DNA from: AEGEAN-183 sp964342745
Lineage (GTDB): Bacteria > Pseudomonadota > Gammaproteobacteria > Magnimaribacterales > Magnimaribacteraceae
Reading direction: 5' to 3'
Length of the DNA: 25,930 nucleotides
NCBI GenBank assembly: GCA_964342745.1
Contig: CAYFFW010000021.1
Location: 1-25,930, forward strand
Part shown: one piece after another, positions 7,441 to 15,331 of the stretch
Layout: each line of letters starts with the position of its first letter
Position numbering within the stretch: position 1 is the stretch's first letter
The notes under the pieces: model-generated
What the model was told of the DNA's origin: nothing
The model's database searches: none
The model's input: only the letters and a program-made list of their open reading frames with translations
Program-made: the position numbers and the translations under genes

Positions 7441-9105
7441 ATGGCTCATGACATTTTAATCAAAGGAGGTCAGGTAGTAGATGGAACTGGTTCAGATGCT
7501 AAATACGCTGATGTTGCTATAAAAGATGGAATTATTACAGAAATTGGAAGTATTGATGGAAAAGCTCAACATGAAATTGATGCTGAAGGGCAGACGGTCA
7601 CACCTGGTTTTGTAGATATTCATACTCATCTAGATGCTCAAATAGGCTGGGACCACGAATTAAGACCAGTTAGTCATCATGGAGTAACTTCAGTTCTTAT
7701 GGGTAACTGTGGAGTTACTTTTGCTCCTTGTAAACCTGAAGATAGAGAGCTTATAGCTCATATGATGCAAACAGTTGAAGATATTCCCAAAGATGCAATT
7801 TTAGGCGGCCTTCCTTGGGACTGGGAAGATTATGGGGGTTATTTAAATTCCATAGAAAAATTTGATCTAGGCATTAATGTAGCAGGTATGGTAGGGCATA
7901 CTGCTGTCAGATATTACGTAATGGGAGAAAGGTCAGTAGAGGAACTTGCTTCTGATGAAGAAATTCAACGGATGGCAGATATAGTTGGGGAGTCTATGGA
8001 CGGTGGTGCTGTAGGTTTTTCAACTAATAGATATCCACCCCATGTGGGTCCTGATGGAAGATCTATTCCTGGTACATATGCTGAAGCTAAAGAGCTTTTA
8101 GAAATAGCCAAAGTAGTAGGTGAAAAAAGAGGACTTATGCAGAATGTCTTGGATTTTGGAGGACAGCCTGAATTCTCCGTTAAACTGCTAAAAGATCTAG
8201 CTAGTACAACTAGAGATCGAATACTTTTCAGTATGGGAACCGGTCCTGATCTAGAATCAGGAAAAAGGGTGCGAGGACTTCTTGAAGACCTTTGTAGTGA
8301 AGGTGGTGATATAACGGCAATTTCACAACCAAGATCTTCTGGCTTTATGTTTGGACTCCAATCTGGATTGCCGTTTGCTGGAGAAACCTGGGATCAACTT
8401 AGGAAGATGGATCTTAAAGGTAGGCTAGCAGCTATTAGAGATACAGAAACAAGAGATAAACTAATTCAACAAGCTTCAGCTAGTAAAGAACACCTTCCCT
8501 ACCACCTGGTTTTCTGGTTAGGAAATGAAGAGACTCCTGATTATGCTGCAGGAGCAGAAAAGTGTGTAGCTGAAATGTCTAAAGAAAGAGGTGTTCACCC
8601 TTCCGAATTATTTTTAAATTTATCAAATGAATCTGATGGAAAAGCCCTTTTTAACTACAGGATGTTTAATCAAAACCTAGAAGCTGCTGGTGAAATGTTC
8701 TTAAGCGATAGAATCTTTCCCGGTCTGGGCGATGCAGGTGCTCATGTCTCTCAAATCTGTGACGCTGGTTGGGCTACCTTTGTGCTCTCTCATTGGGTAC
8801 GAAAGACTGGTCTGTATAGTTTAGAAGAAGGAGTGAGAAGAATAACTTCAGCTCCTGCTAGAATCATTGGACTTAAAGATAGGGGAACTCTAGAAGTTGG
8901 GAAAAAAGCTGACATTAATGTTTTTGATCCAGATAATGTAGCTGAATTACAACCTGAGATTGTCCATGATTTCCCAGGTGGCGCCCCAAGGTATGTCCAA
9001 GGATCAAAAGGCTATAAGGCAACTTTAGTTAATGGACAGATTAATTTTATTGATGGCGAATTAACTGGAGCTGCTAACGGCCAAGTATTAAGGCATAGCG
9101 CTTAA
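7441..9105 (+). CDS. Amidohydrolase, N-acyl-D-amino-acid deacylase type
   Basis: 554 residues from ATG 7441, which has GGGAG five bases upstream; an in-frame TTG at 7429 is less likely. The protein has the composite amidohydrolase layout: an N-terminal beta part (DILIKGGQVVDGTGSDAKYAD), the metal site VDIHTHLDAQ, GNCGVTFAP with the cysteine that bridges metals in D-aminoacylases, GDAGAHVSQICDAGW with the catalytic-type Asp, and a C-terminal return to the beta part (GKKADINVFDP). The two histidines that D-aminoacylases carry after the GFSTNR region seem to be missing: no His lies between the PPHVGPDG and KEHLPYH segments. Substrate is therefore open; an amide or cyclic amide is likely. Probably co-transcribed with the DUF1330 gene, 17 bases on. 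Confidence 0.85.
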   Translation: MAHDILIKGGQVVDGTGSDAKYADVAIKDGIITEIGSIDGKAQHEIDAEGQTVTPGFVDIHTHLDAQIGWDHELRPVSHHGVTSVLMGNCGVTFAPCKPEDRELIAHMMQTVEDIPKDAILGGLPWDWEDYGGYLNSIEKFDLGINVAGMVGHTAVRYYVMGERSVEELASDEEIQRMADIVGESMDGGAVGFSTNRYPPHVGPDGRSIPGTYAEAKELLEIAKVVGEKRGLMQNVLDFGGQPEFSVKLLKDLASTTRDRILFSMGTGPDLESGKRVRGLLEDLCSEGGDITAISQPRSSGFMFGLQSGLPFAGETWDQLRKMDLKGRLAAIRDTETRDKLIQQASASKEHLPYHLVFWLGNEETPDYAAGAEKCVAEMSKERGVHPSELFLNLSNESDGKALFNYRMFNQNLEAAGEMFLSDRIFPGLGDAGAHVSQICDAGWATFVLSHWVRKTGLYSLEEGVRRITSAPARIIGLKDRGTLEVGKKADINVFDPDNVAELQPEIVHDFPGGAPRYVQGSKGYKATLVNGQINFIDGELTGAANGQVLRHSA

Positions 9106-9122
9106 AAAAGAGAGGTTTAATT

Positions 9123-9539
9123 ATGGAAGTTAAAAATACAGTTATGCCTAATGATGAACAGATGACTGGATTTCTAGAAGAAGGTAAAGATGAACCAATT
9201 TTTATGGTCAATCTACTTAAGTTTAAAGATAAAGCAGAATATCCTGATAAAAGAGAAACCGATCTTACTGGTGAAGAGGCTTATGCTATTTATGGCCAAG
9301 AAGTAAGAAGACATCTTGAAAAAGTTGGTGGGAAGCCCATCTTTAGTGGCAAGGTGTCTAGGCTTATGCTGGGAGAAGTTGAAGACCTTTGGGATCAAAT
9401 TTCAATTGCCACATATCCTAACCGGAAGGCTATGTTAGAAATGATATCGGATCCTGAGTACATAAAAAGTGCACAACATAGGGTGGCGGGTCTTGAAGGT
9501 CAACTCAATATAGAGACAAATTCTCACTTAAATATTTAA
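9123..9539 (+). CDS. DUF1330 family protein
   Basis: A 138-residue protein without signal peptide. The pattern PIFMVNLLKFKDKAEYP, then GEEAYAIYGQEVRR, a central GG.PIFSGKV, and YPNRKAMLEMISDPEY is that of DUF1330, a ferredoxin-like dimeric alpha-beta barrel family. Related small barrels act as monooxygenases or isomerases, or have no known activity, so no reaction can be given. A GAGG (9112-9115) lies seven bases before ATG 9123. The pairing with an amidohydrolase suggests a shared pathway. Its stop lies four bases from the stop of the converging nitroreductase gene. Confidence 0.8.
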   Translation: MEVKNTVMPNDEQMTGFLEEGKDEPIFMVNLLKFKDKAEYPDKRETDLTGEEAYAIYGQEVRRHLEKVGGKPIFSGKVSRLMLGEVEDLWDQISIATYPNRKAMLEMISDPEYIKSAQHRVAGLEGQLNIETNSHLNI

Positions 9540-9543
9540 AGAA

Positions 9544-10203
9544 TTATTTTTCTATAAACTTAGCCCAAACAGCTAAAGGCTCTCTCTCTGTAACCAACTG
9601 ATTTACAGTCGCCTTATCGTCTATATAGCCTATGGCCATACCACAAAAAAGCATTAGTTCTTCACCCGCCTCTACAAAACTAGAAACACTGTCAGGTCTT
9701 GCTGACCATGCTTCCTGTGGGCAAGTATCTAAACCTTCTTCCTTTGCTAGAAGCATAAAAGTTTGTAGAAACATACCTAAATCTGACCATTGCGGAGGTC
9801 CCATTTGTCTATCGACATAACAAAAAAAGCCTGCAGGAGCTCCAAAAAATTCAAAATTCTTTAGCATCTGTTTAAATCTTGCTTCCTTGTCCTCTTTTCC
9901 TATCCCCAGAAGTCCATACATATCGACCGCTACTTTAAGTCTTGAAGATTTATAAGGTTCAGTTAGGTCTTTAGGATAAATATCATAAGCTGGTGTTTCT
10001 GGTTCTTTCCACTCTGAAAGATGCCTTAAAAAGGTTTTCATTGTTTCATCGTTAATAACATATATTCTCCAGGGTTGAAGGTTACCTCCAGAAGCTGCTC
10101 TTGCTGACTTCTCAAGCAGAGTTTCAATTAATTTATTATCTACAGGAGTGTCTAAGAAAGCCCTTACCGACTTTCTTTGAGCTACGGCATCAGAAACTTT
10201 CAT
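9544..10203 (-). CDS. Nitroreductase family protein
   Basis: 219 residues of the FMN-dependent nitroreductase superfamily. The N-terminal VAQRKSVRAFLDTPV carries the usual RRSVR-type FMN phosphate contact, followed by KSARAASGGNLQPWRIYVI, also an FMN-binding stretch; GLDTCPQEAW and FCGMAIGYID complete the family pattern. Such enzymes use NAD(P)H to reduce nitroaromatics, quinones, enones or other conjugated systems, and some dehydrogenate. Last gene of the minus-strand cassette, 6 bases after the acyl-CoA synthetase, with no strong ribosome site of its own, so it is probably translationally coupled. A role in reducing an unsaturated pathway intermediate is inference. Confidence 0.88.
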   Translation of the reverse strand: MKVSDAVAQRKSVRAFLDTPVDNKLIETLLEKSARAASGGNLQPWRIYVINDETMKTFLRHLSEWKEPETPAYDIYPKDLTEPYKSSRLKVAVDMYGLLGIGKEDKEARFKQMLKNFEFFGAPAGFFCYVDRQMGPPQWSDLGMFLQTFMLLAKEEGLDTCPQEAWSARPDSVSSFVEAGEELMLFCGMAIGYIDDKATVNQLVTEREPLAVWAKFIEK

Positions 10204-10209
10204 TAATGA

Positions 10210-11859
10210 TTAAGAAAGCTCTTCATCAGCTCTCTGTTTAGCCCACTTGTAATTAGCTTTTCCGTTTGGAGCTCTCATTACTTCATCAACAAACAAAACT
10301 TGTTTAGGAAGTTTATAGCCTGCTAAGTGATCTCTAGTAAAACTAATTAGTTCAGATTCCTCCAGTGTTTTACCTTCTTTATATGAAGCCAAGGCAACAA
10401 CTCTTTGGCCAAATCTATCGTCTTCCACTCCTACAACTAAACAATCGTAAATATCTGGGTGACGCTTTACTGCTTCTTCAACCTCTTCAGGATAAACCTT
10501 TTCTCCAGCAGTGTTTATGCAATTACTTCCACGGCCGAGTAAAGTGATAGAGCCATCAGCTTCAACTAAAGCGTAGTCTCCTGGAAAACTATACCTAATG
10601 CCCTCTACCTCCTTGAATGTTTCAGCAGATTTCTTGGCGTCCTTGTAATAACCTTCTGGAACCAAACCACTAGTTCCAATTAATCCCATTTCTCCTGAGC
10701 CTGGCTGAACAAGATTCCCTTCATCAGTAATAACTATAACTCCTGGGTTTAGAGTAAATTTAGCAGTTGGGGCTGGGTTTTCTCTTGAGGCTATTGAACT
10801 GCCCATTCCTCCCTCTGTAGATCCCATAGCATCAACTAAAAGCATCTCGTGATGAGCAAGGAGGCCTTCTTTAACTTCAGAACTCCACATGACTCCACTT
10901 GAAATCATCATATTGACTGAATCAATATCATAAGGACTGCCCTCAGTTTTCGCCTTGTCCAAAGAGTCTCTAATTGGTTTTGCAAAAGCATCTCCCACAA
11001 TTACTAAATTATTAACTTTGTGTTTCTCAGTTTCCTTTAGTAAGCGATCTGGATCAAAGCCCAGTTGAGGAATAGTTACCACCGTTCCCCCAACACTTAA
11101 AGGAATAAAAGCTCCAAGCCACATTCCAGTTCCATGCATTAAAGGACATGCAGGTAAGCTCACAATTAAACTATCTGCCTGTTCTAGGTCTTTCACTAAG
11201 CCTGGAACAATGTCTAAATCAAATCCTTCAGTGTTCTCAAGTTCCTCTGGAGCTATAGGAAGCAACCCCCAAGCAGTTCCTGTTTTTAGCATTCCACTAA
11301 CAAAGCCCTCATGTTTATACATAACTCCTTTAGGCATTCCTGTTGTGCCCCCTGTATAGAGCATATAAATGTTTTCACCAGACCTCACCTGCCTATCCAT
11401 AGGGTGGTTATTAGATATAGAGTCTTCAAAATCAACTGAAAATTCAGGAAGTTCGGTAGTGCCGTCATCAACCTGAATAAAGACTTTTACTTTAGGTAGT
11501 TTTTCTTTTATGGATTCAATCTGGCTCGCATAACAAGCTTGATAAAAAACAGCTTCTGCATCTGCATTGTCTAGTAAGTAAACAAGCTCATCTTCTTTGT
11601 ACCTATAATTAACATTTATCGGAACACCTTTAATCTTGAAAACTGAGTATTGAGCTTCTAGGTATTCATTAGAATTGTGAAGATAAAGGCCCACTTTAGA
11701 GTCATCTCCTAAACCATTTTTTGTTAACAGCGAAGCTAGTCTGGCTGCCCTTTCATCGTATTCCTTCCAAGTTCTTTCTATGTTTCCGCAAATTAATGCT
11801 TTTCTATTAGGAATTACATCTGAAATGTTTTCCCACAAAGTTGCAAAGTGTGTCTCCAT
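10210..11859 (-). CDS. Acyl-CoA synthetase, FadD19-like
   Basis: 549 residues of the AMP-forming adenylate superfamily. Visible motifs: YMLYTGGTTGMPKGVMYKHE (P-loop, A3), MGSTEGGMG (A5), a GDYALVEADG segment (A7), and GRGSNCINTAGEKVYPEEVE (A8 hinge), ending with PNGKANYKWAK that holds the catalytic lysine (A10). The layout IMHGTGMW.GAF, VNNLVIVGDAFAKP and YDIDSVNMMISSGV closely follows mycobacterial FadD19-type synthetases that activate branched sterol side chains, rather than E. coli FadD. It would load a carboxylic acid onto CoA in the cytosol. AGAAGGA precedes the ATG. It follows the oxygenase by 21 bases, so the acid could be the product of that enzyme; this is inference. Confidence 0.92.
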   Translation of the reverse strand: METHFATLWENISDVIPNRKALICGNIERTWKEYDERAARLASLLTKNGLGDDSKVGLYLHNSNEYLEAQYSVFKIKGVPINVNYRYKEDELVYLLDNADAEAVFYQACYASQIESIKEKLPKVKVFIQVDDGTTELPEFSVDFEDSISNNHPMDRQVRSGENIYMLYTGGTTGMPKGVMYKHEGFVSGMLKTGTAWGLLPIAPEELENTEGFDLDIVPGLVKDLEQADSLIVSLPACPLMHGTGMWLGAFIPLSVGGTVVTIPQLGFDPDRLLKETEKHKVNNLVIVGDAFAKPIRDSLDKAKTEGSPYDIDSVNMMISSGVMWSSEVKEGLLAHHEMLLVDAMGSTEGGMGSSIASRENPAPTAKFTLNPGVIVITDEGNLVQPGSGEMGLIGTSGLVPEGYYKDAKKSAETFKEVEGIRYSFPGDYALVEADGSITLLGRGSNCINTAGEKVYPEEVEEAVKRHPDIYDCLVVGVEDDRFGQRVVALASYKEGKTLEESELISFTRDHLAGYKLPKQVLFVDEVMRAPNGKANYKWAKQRADEELS

Positions 11860-11880
11860 TTTTATTCCTTCTAATTTATT

Positions 11881-13239
11881 TTACTTCGGCATCCAGCTTC
11901 CATGGGCTCCATAAGGTATTCTTTGAGGAGTGTATATTTCTGCAACAGGAGGGGATTCAAAGTCCTTGGAGTCGATTATTAATAGTTTAGACCTCTCACT
12001 TTCCTCTTCATAAGCTAACATTAAAATCCATCCGTCTTCTTCATCGGAATCTTTAGATTTAGGAGCAAAGACTGGCTCTCCACCCTTCACATTCTTACCT
12101 AAATCATGAGTAAACCTTTTATTTTTAACTAAATCATATTTATGTACATGATTCCCTAAAGTTAAAGATTCTGCATTTGTATCTAAGGTCATACAGTAGC
12201 CATAGTCAGTTTTCAAGCCTGTTCTTCTATCGTCTACTCTAGGAAAATCGCAGGCTGCATCATCTATTTGCTCCTCTTTAACCTCTCCTAACTCTAAATC
12301 TATAGTCCACTTCCATAGCCTTCCTATTGTTGTATCTCCACCATAAACCTCTTGGAACCCGCCTACCATTGCTTCTTTTTGCTTACAAACATAGAGAATT
12401 ATTTTATTCCCCTCTTCAAAGGAGTTAAGGGGATGAAATACATAACAAGGATCAATCTCAAACCACCTAACGTCACTGTTAGACCCATCTCTGGGCATAA
12501 CACCCAATCTTGCTCCGCACTCAGGCTTAAATCCAAAAGGGGAACCTGTTTCTACTGCAAGGTTCATATCAGAAATTATTGGAAGATCCATAAAAACAAC
12601 AAAGTTCTCCGTCACATTCCAATCATGCATCATAACCGCCCTTGGAAGTTCTATCGGTTCAGTCTGAACTAAAGCTCCCTTGGCATTAGCACGATAATAT
12701 GTGAGATAGGGTTCAGCCATCATAGAGTAGGAAAAAAATAAAAGCTCTCCGGTCTTAGGACAAATCCTGGGATGAGCAGTCATAGCCCCGTTAAGTTTTC
12801 CTGAGAAATCATACGCCCCTAATGTTTCTAAATCCTCATCAACCTCCCAAGGTAAATGAGCTTCCTCCAAGGCTAGCAACTTACCAGCATGCTTAACAAT
12901 GTGAGTATTCGCTGGAGAAGCACTCAAATCCCCAAAAGAACTAATAATATCTAAATCATTTTCATAATAAGGAGTTTTAACATATCTATTTTTATAACTA
13001 ACTTTTCCTTCTTCAAATTTAAATCCATGAAGCATTCCGTTTCCAAAAAACCAGTGGTCACTGTAACCAGACCTAGGATTCATTCCATTTCTTACATAAA
13101 GACCATTTAGATCTTTAGGAATCTTGCCTTTTACAGTTAGATCTTCAGCCTCTAATTCTTTTTCAACAGGGCCCCAATTGCCCTGAAGATGCCAAGCATT
13201 TTTATCCACCGCATCAGTATCAAATAAACTTTGACTCAT
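11881..13239 (-). CDS. Carotenoid cleavage oxygenase family protein (RPE65/lignostilbene dioxygenase type)
   Basis: 452 residues from ATG 13239, with GGGGG (13249-13245) as ribosome site; a TTG twelve bases upstream is unlikely. The four iron-ligand histidines of this seven-bladed propeller family are all present: TAHPR (His 156), MMHDWN (His 205), VFHPLNSFEEG (His 269) and PYGAHGSWMP at the C-terminus (His 446). The N-terminal PKDLNGLYVRNGMNPR and HWFFGNGMLHGF are also classical. The family cleaves C=C bonds of carotenoids, apocarotenoids or stilbenes with O2. There is no signal peptide. Which substrate is used cannot be told from sequence. It has its own likely promoter at 13271-13299 and heads the sub-cluster oxygenase, CoA synthetase, nitroreductase. 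Confidence 0.92.
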   Translation of the reverse strand: MSQSLFDTDAVDKNAWHLQGNWGPVEKELEAEDLTVKGKIPKDLNGLYVRNGMNPRSGYSDHWFFGNGMLHGFKFEEGKVSYKNRYVKTPYYENDLDIISSFGDLSASPANTHIVKHAGKLLALEEAHLPWEVDEDLETLGAYDFSGKLNGAMTAHPRICPKTGELLFFSYSMMAEPYLTYYRANAKGALVQTEPIELPRAVMMHDWNVTENFVVFMDLPIISDMNLAVETGSPFGFKPECGARLGVMPRDGSNSDVRWFEIDPCYVFHPLNSFEEGNKIILYVCKQKEAMVGGFQEVYGGDTTIGRLWKWTIDLELGEVKEEQIDDAACDFPRVDDRRTGLKTDYGYCMTLDTNAESLTLGNHVHKYDLVKNKRFTHDLGKNVKGGEPVFAPKSKDSDEEDGWILMLAYEEESERSKLLIIDSKDFESPPVAEIYTPQRIPYGAHGSWMPK

Positions 13240-13270
13240 ATATACCCCCAATCACATTTATGAAGTGTAA

Positions 13271-13299
13271 GTTATAACAAAAATAGAATTTAACGCCAA
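13271..13299 (-). promoter_or_regulatory. Promoter of the carotenoid-oxygenase sub-operon
   Basis: On the minus strand TTGGCG (13299-13294) and TATAAC (13276-13271) are separated by exactly 17 bases, four of six and five of six to the sigma-70 consensus. Transcription would start near 13264, about 25 bases before the oxygenase ATG. This lets the last three genes be expressed apart from the cytochrome c4-dsbA part. Confidence 0.6.
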
Positions 13300-13307
13300 A
13301 CGATATA

Positions 13308-13826
13308 TTAATAATCTATTTTGTCTTCCACAGCAGTTCCCTGCTTAGGGATAAGTGCTGATCTCAAATAGGAGGCTACAACTACCCTGTCTTGATTCTT
13401 ACCAATAGTTTTAACAGTAACAATTCCATCATCTGGTCTAGATTTAGACTCTCTTTTCTCAATAACCTCGGACTCAGCATATAAAGTATCTCCAACAAAC
13501 AAAGGGTGAGGCAAAACAATGTCTGTCCAGCCTAAATTAGCGATAGCTTTTTGACTAACATCACTTACGCTCATTCCTACCATAAGGGCTATAGTAAAAG
13601 GGCTATTAACTAAAGTCTTGCCAAATTCTGTTCCTTTACCAAACTCCTCATCAAAATGAATTGGATGTTGATTCATGGTTAGTAAAGTGAACCAAGTATT
13701 ATCCGACTGGGTTATTGTCCTTCCAGGTCTGTGTTCATAAACATCGCCAATTTTGAAATCTTCATAATACCTTCCAAAGGTCTCCCTATATCTTCCTGGT
13801 TCTATTTCTTTAATATTTTTTACCAT
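13308..13826 (-). CDS. MaoC-type enoyl-CoA hydratase (mesaconyl/itaconyl-CoA hydratase-like)
   Basis: 172 residues with the hot-dog fold MaoC pattern. After FGRYYEDFKIGDVYEHRPGR comes the hydratase-2 motif in MNQHPIHFDEEF, with the Asn and His that bind and activate water, then FGKTLVNSPFTIALMVG and LPHPLFVGDTLYAESEV. Enzymes of this type add water to a trans-2-enoyl-CoA. The DNTWFTLLTMNQHPIH form recalls mesaconyl-CoA (beta-methylmalyl-CoA) hydratases and itaconyl-CoA hydratases, which work with CitE-like lyases. The neighbouring gene is exactly such a lyase, 18 bases upstream. A GAGGA ribosome site precedes ATG 13826. Substrate is inferred. Confidence 0.88.
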   Translation of the reverse strand: MVKNIKEIEPGRYRETFGRYYEDFKIGDVYEHRPGRTITQSDNTWFTLLTMNQHPIHFDEEFGKGTEFGKTLVNSPFTIALMVGMSVSDVSQKAIANLGWTDIVLPHPLFVGDTLYAESEVIEKRESKSRPDDGIVTVKTIGKNQDRVVVASYLRSALIPKQGTAVEDKIDY

Positions 13827-13844
13827 AAATTTTTCCTCAATCCT

Positions 13845-14666
13845 TTACTTACTTTCTAAATCTATTCCAACTAACCATAATCGTTTCTTCATAAGTCTAA
13901 CTATCGGTTCATCAACCATCTTACCATCTACAGAGATAGCCCCACCTTTAGAATTTGAGTAAGCTTCAATAATCTTTTCAGCTTCCTCTATTTCCTCTTT
14001 GGTAGGTAAAAATCTCTCTTTTATTATTTTTGCTTGTTTTGGGTGAATAGCAAATTTACTGTTAAAACCAATAGATTTAGCCTTCCAGCTTTCTTCAGCT
14101 AATAGTTTTTCGTCATTAATTTGCATAAAAGGGCTATCTATAGTCAAGAGACCGTTTTTGCTGGCTTGCAGCACTATCATTGACCTTGCCATCAAAAGAG
14201 AATCCCAGCTCATATCAGAACCCAATTCTGCTGAAAGATCTGCACCGCCTAAAGCAAGACCTATGACGTTGTCGCTCTGACTCAATAAAGAAAGGTTTTC
14301 TAATGCTAGCGGTGTTTCAATCAACAAGACCACCTTTATTTCTTTGTTTAAAGAAGCAATTTCTACTGGGTCTTCTATTTTAGGAATAATTAAGCCTTTA
14401 AAGCTTTTGACAGTTTCTTTAAATATATTGATGTCTTTTTCGCCATGACTTGTATTCATGGGGTTGATTCGTATAAAAAAAGGTTTAGTAATTTCTGTAG
14501 AAGACAAGTAATCAGCTAAAGCCTCTCTTGTTTCCTTCTTATATTCTTCTGGGACGGAATCTTCGAGATCAATTATTAAACCGTCTGCTTCGGAGCTTTC
14601 TGCTTTCTGAATCCACTCTAGCTTATTAGCTGGAACGAATAGAGGGCTTACAGGAAAAGAATTCAA
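13845..14666 (-). CDS. CitE-like (HpcH/HpaI aldolase family) acyl-CoA lyase
   Basis: 273 residues of the CitE/malyl-CoA lyase family. Visible: SPLFVPANKLEWIQKA at the start, GLIIDLEDSVP (acidic metal-site region), RINPMNT (CoA/carboxylate Arg), LLIETPLAL (metal-binding Glu), GLALGGADLSAELG (metal-binding Asp) and FAIHPKQ. Such enzymes split malyl-CoA, methylmalyl-CoA or citramalyl-CoA into an acyl-CoA plus glyoxylate or pyruvate, with Mg2+. The only start in a suitable place is TTG 14666, eight bases after the dsbA stop; the TTAGGT that could be its ribosome site contains that stop codon. Coupling to dsbA translation is likely. With the MaoC gene it forms a hydratase-lyase pair. Confidence 0.88.
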   Translation of the reverse strand: MNSFPVSPLFVPANKLEWIQKAESSEADGLIIDLEDSVPEEYKKETREALADYLSSTEITKPFFIRINPMNTSHGEKDINIFKETVKSFKGLIIPKIEDPVEIASLNKEIKVVLLIETPLALENLSLLSQSDNVIGLALGGADLSAELGSDMSWDSLLMARSMIVLQASKNGLLTIDSPFMQINDEKLLAEESWKAKSIGFNSKFAIHPKQAKIIKERFLPTKEEIEEAEKIIEAYSNSKGGAISVDGKMVDEPIVRLMKKRLWLVGIDLESK

Positions 14667-14674
14667 AACAGTAC

Positions 14675-15331
14675 CTAATTTGAACTTGACAGGAACTTCC
14701 TCTCTTTTTCTATCAAGAAGTCCACTACATCGAGAATTTCTTTTGTGCTTACCTCTCTTGTTCCTGAAACTTTGTACTTTCCATTAACAATTAAAGTAGG
14801 CACCCCAGTTATAGACCATTTTCGCATTCTATTGTCAGCTTGTTTTAATGCATTATTCACACCAAATGATTTTGAGATAGAGAGATATCTGTCTTTTTCA
14901 ATTCCAAATCCTTTAAAAAAATATTCAAGCTCCGAATTACCCGTCAAAAACCTACCCTCTCTTTGAATTGCTGTAAAGGCAGCGGGGATAATTTTTTCTT
15001 CAATGCCTAAGGCTTTAGCTGAATAAAATAAACGAGCATGAGTTTTCAGGGTAGGATTCCAGGTTGCATGAGATTTCCAAAAATCTACATCATTAGAAAG
15101 AGCTTTTTTCCAAGGCTGTATGTAAGATTCAAGAGCATAGCAATGGTTACAGCCAAACCAAAACACCTCAACAACTTCTACTTTAGTAGGGTCTCTCGTA
15201 ATCGAAGGGGTATCGAGTAACTGATAATGCCTTCCTGCAATATAATCTTCAGCTTGAGCACAAGATAGAAAAAAGACTAGAAATAACCAACAGGTAAAAC
15301 CTCTAACTGATGAATATTTAGTAAAGACCAT
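14675..15331 (-). CDS. dsbA: Thiol:disulfide interchange protein DsbA
   Basis: 218 residues with signal peptide (hydrophobic stretch 11-27) and thioredoxin-fold oxidase features: active site FWFGCNHCYALE (Cys 61 and Cys 64, CNHC where E. coli has CPHC) and the cis-proline loop TGVPTLIVNGKY (Pro 178). It introduces disulfides into exported proteins and is reoxidised by DsbB, encoded at 19398 in the same window. The ATG overlaps the end of the cytochrome c4 gene by 14 bases. The order cytochrome c4 then dsbA, beside engB and polA, is also known from Pseudomonas. LptD, helped by the LptM encoded at 1699, is a known disulfide-dependent client in E. coli. Confidence 0.93.
   Translation of the reverse strand: MVFTKYSSVRGFTCWLFLVFFLSCAQAEDYIAGRHYQLLDTPSITRDPTKVEVVEVFWFGCNHCYALESYIQPWKKALSNDVDFWKSHATWNPTLKTHARLFYSAKALGIEEKIIPAAFTAIQREGRFLTGNSELEYFFKGFGIEKDRYLSISKSFGVNNALKQADNRMRKWSITGVPTLIVNGKYKVSGTREVSTKEILDVVDFLIEKERKFLSSSN

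Noticed and set aside
9528..9539. Palindrome TTAAATATTTAA at the end of the DUF1330 gene, considered as a terminator
   Set aside because: All A-T pairs with almost no loop; too weak for a terminator and inside coding sequence.
12352..12672. Plus-strand frame of 106 codons opposite the carotenoid oxygenase
   Set aside because: Opposite strand of a gene with all catalytic histidines; no ribosome site and no domain pattern.
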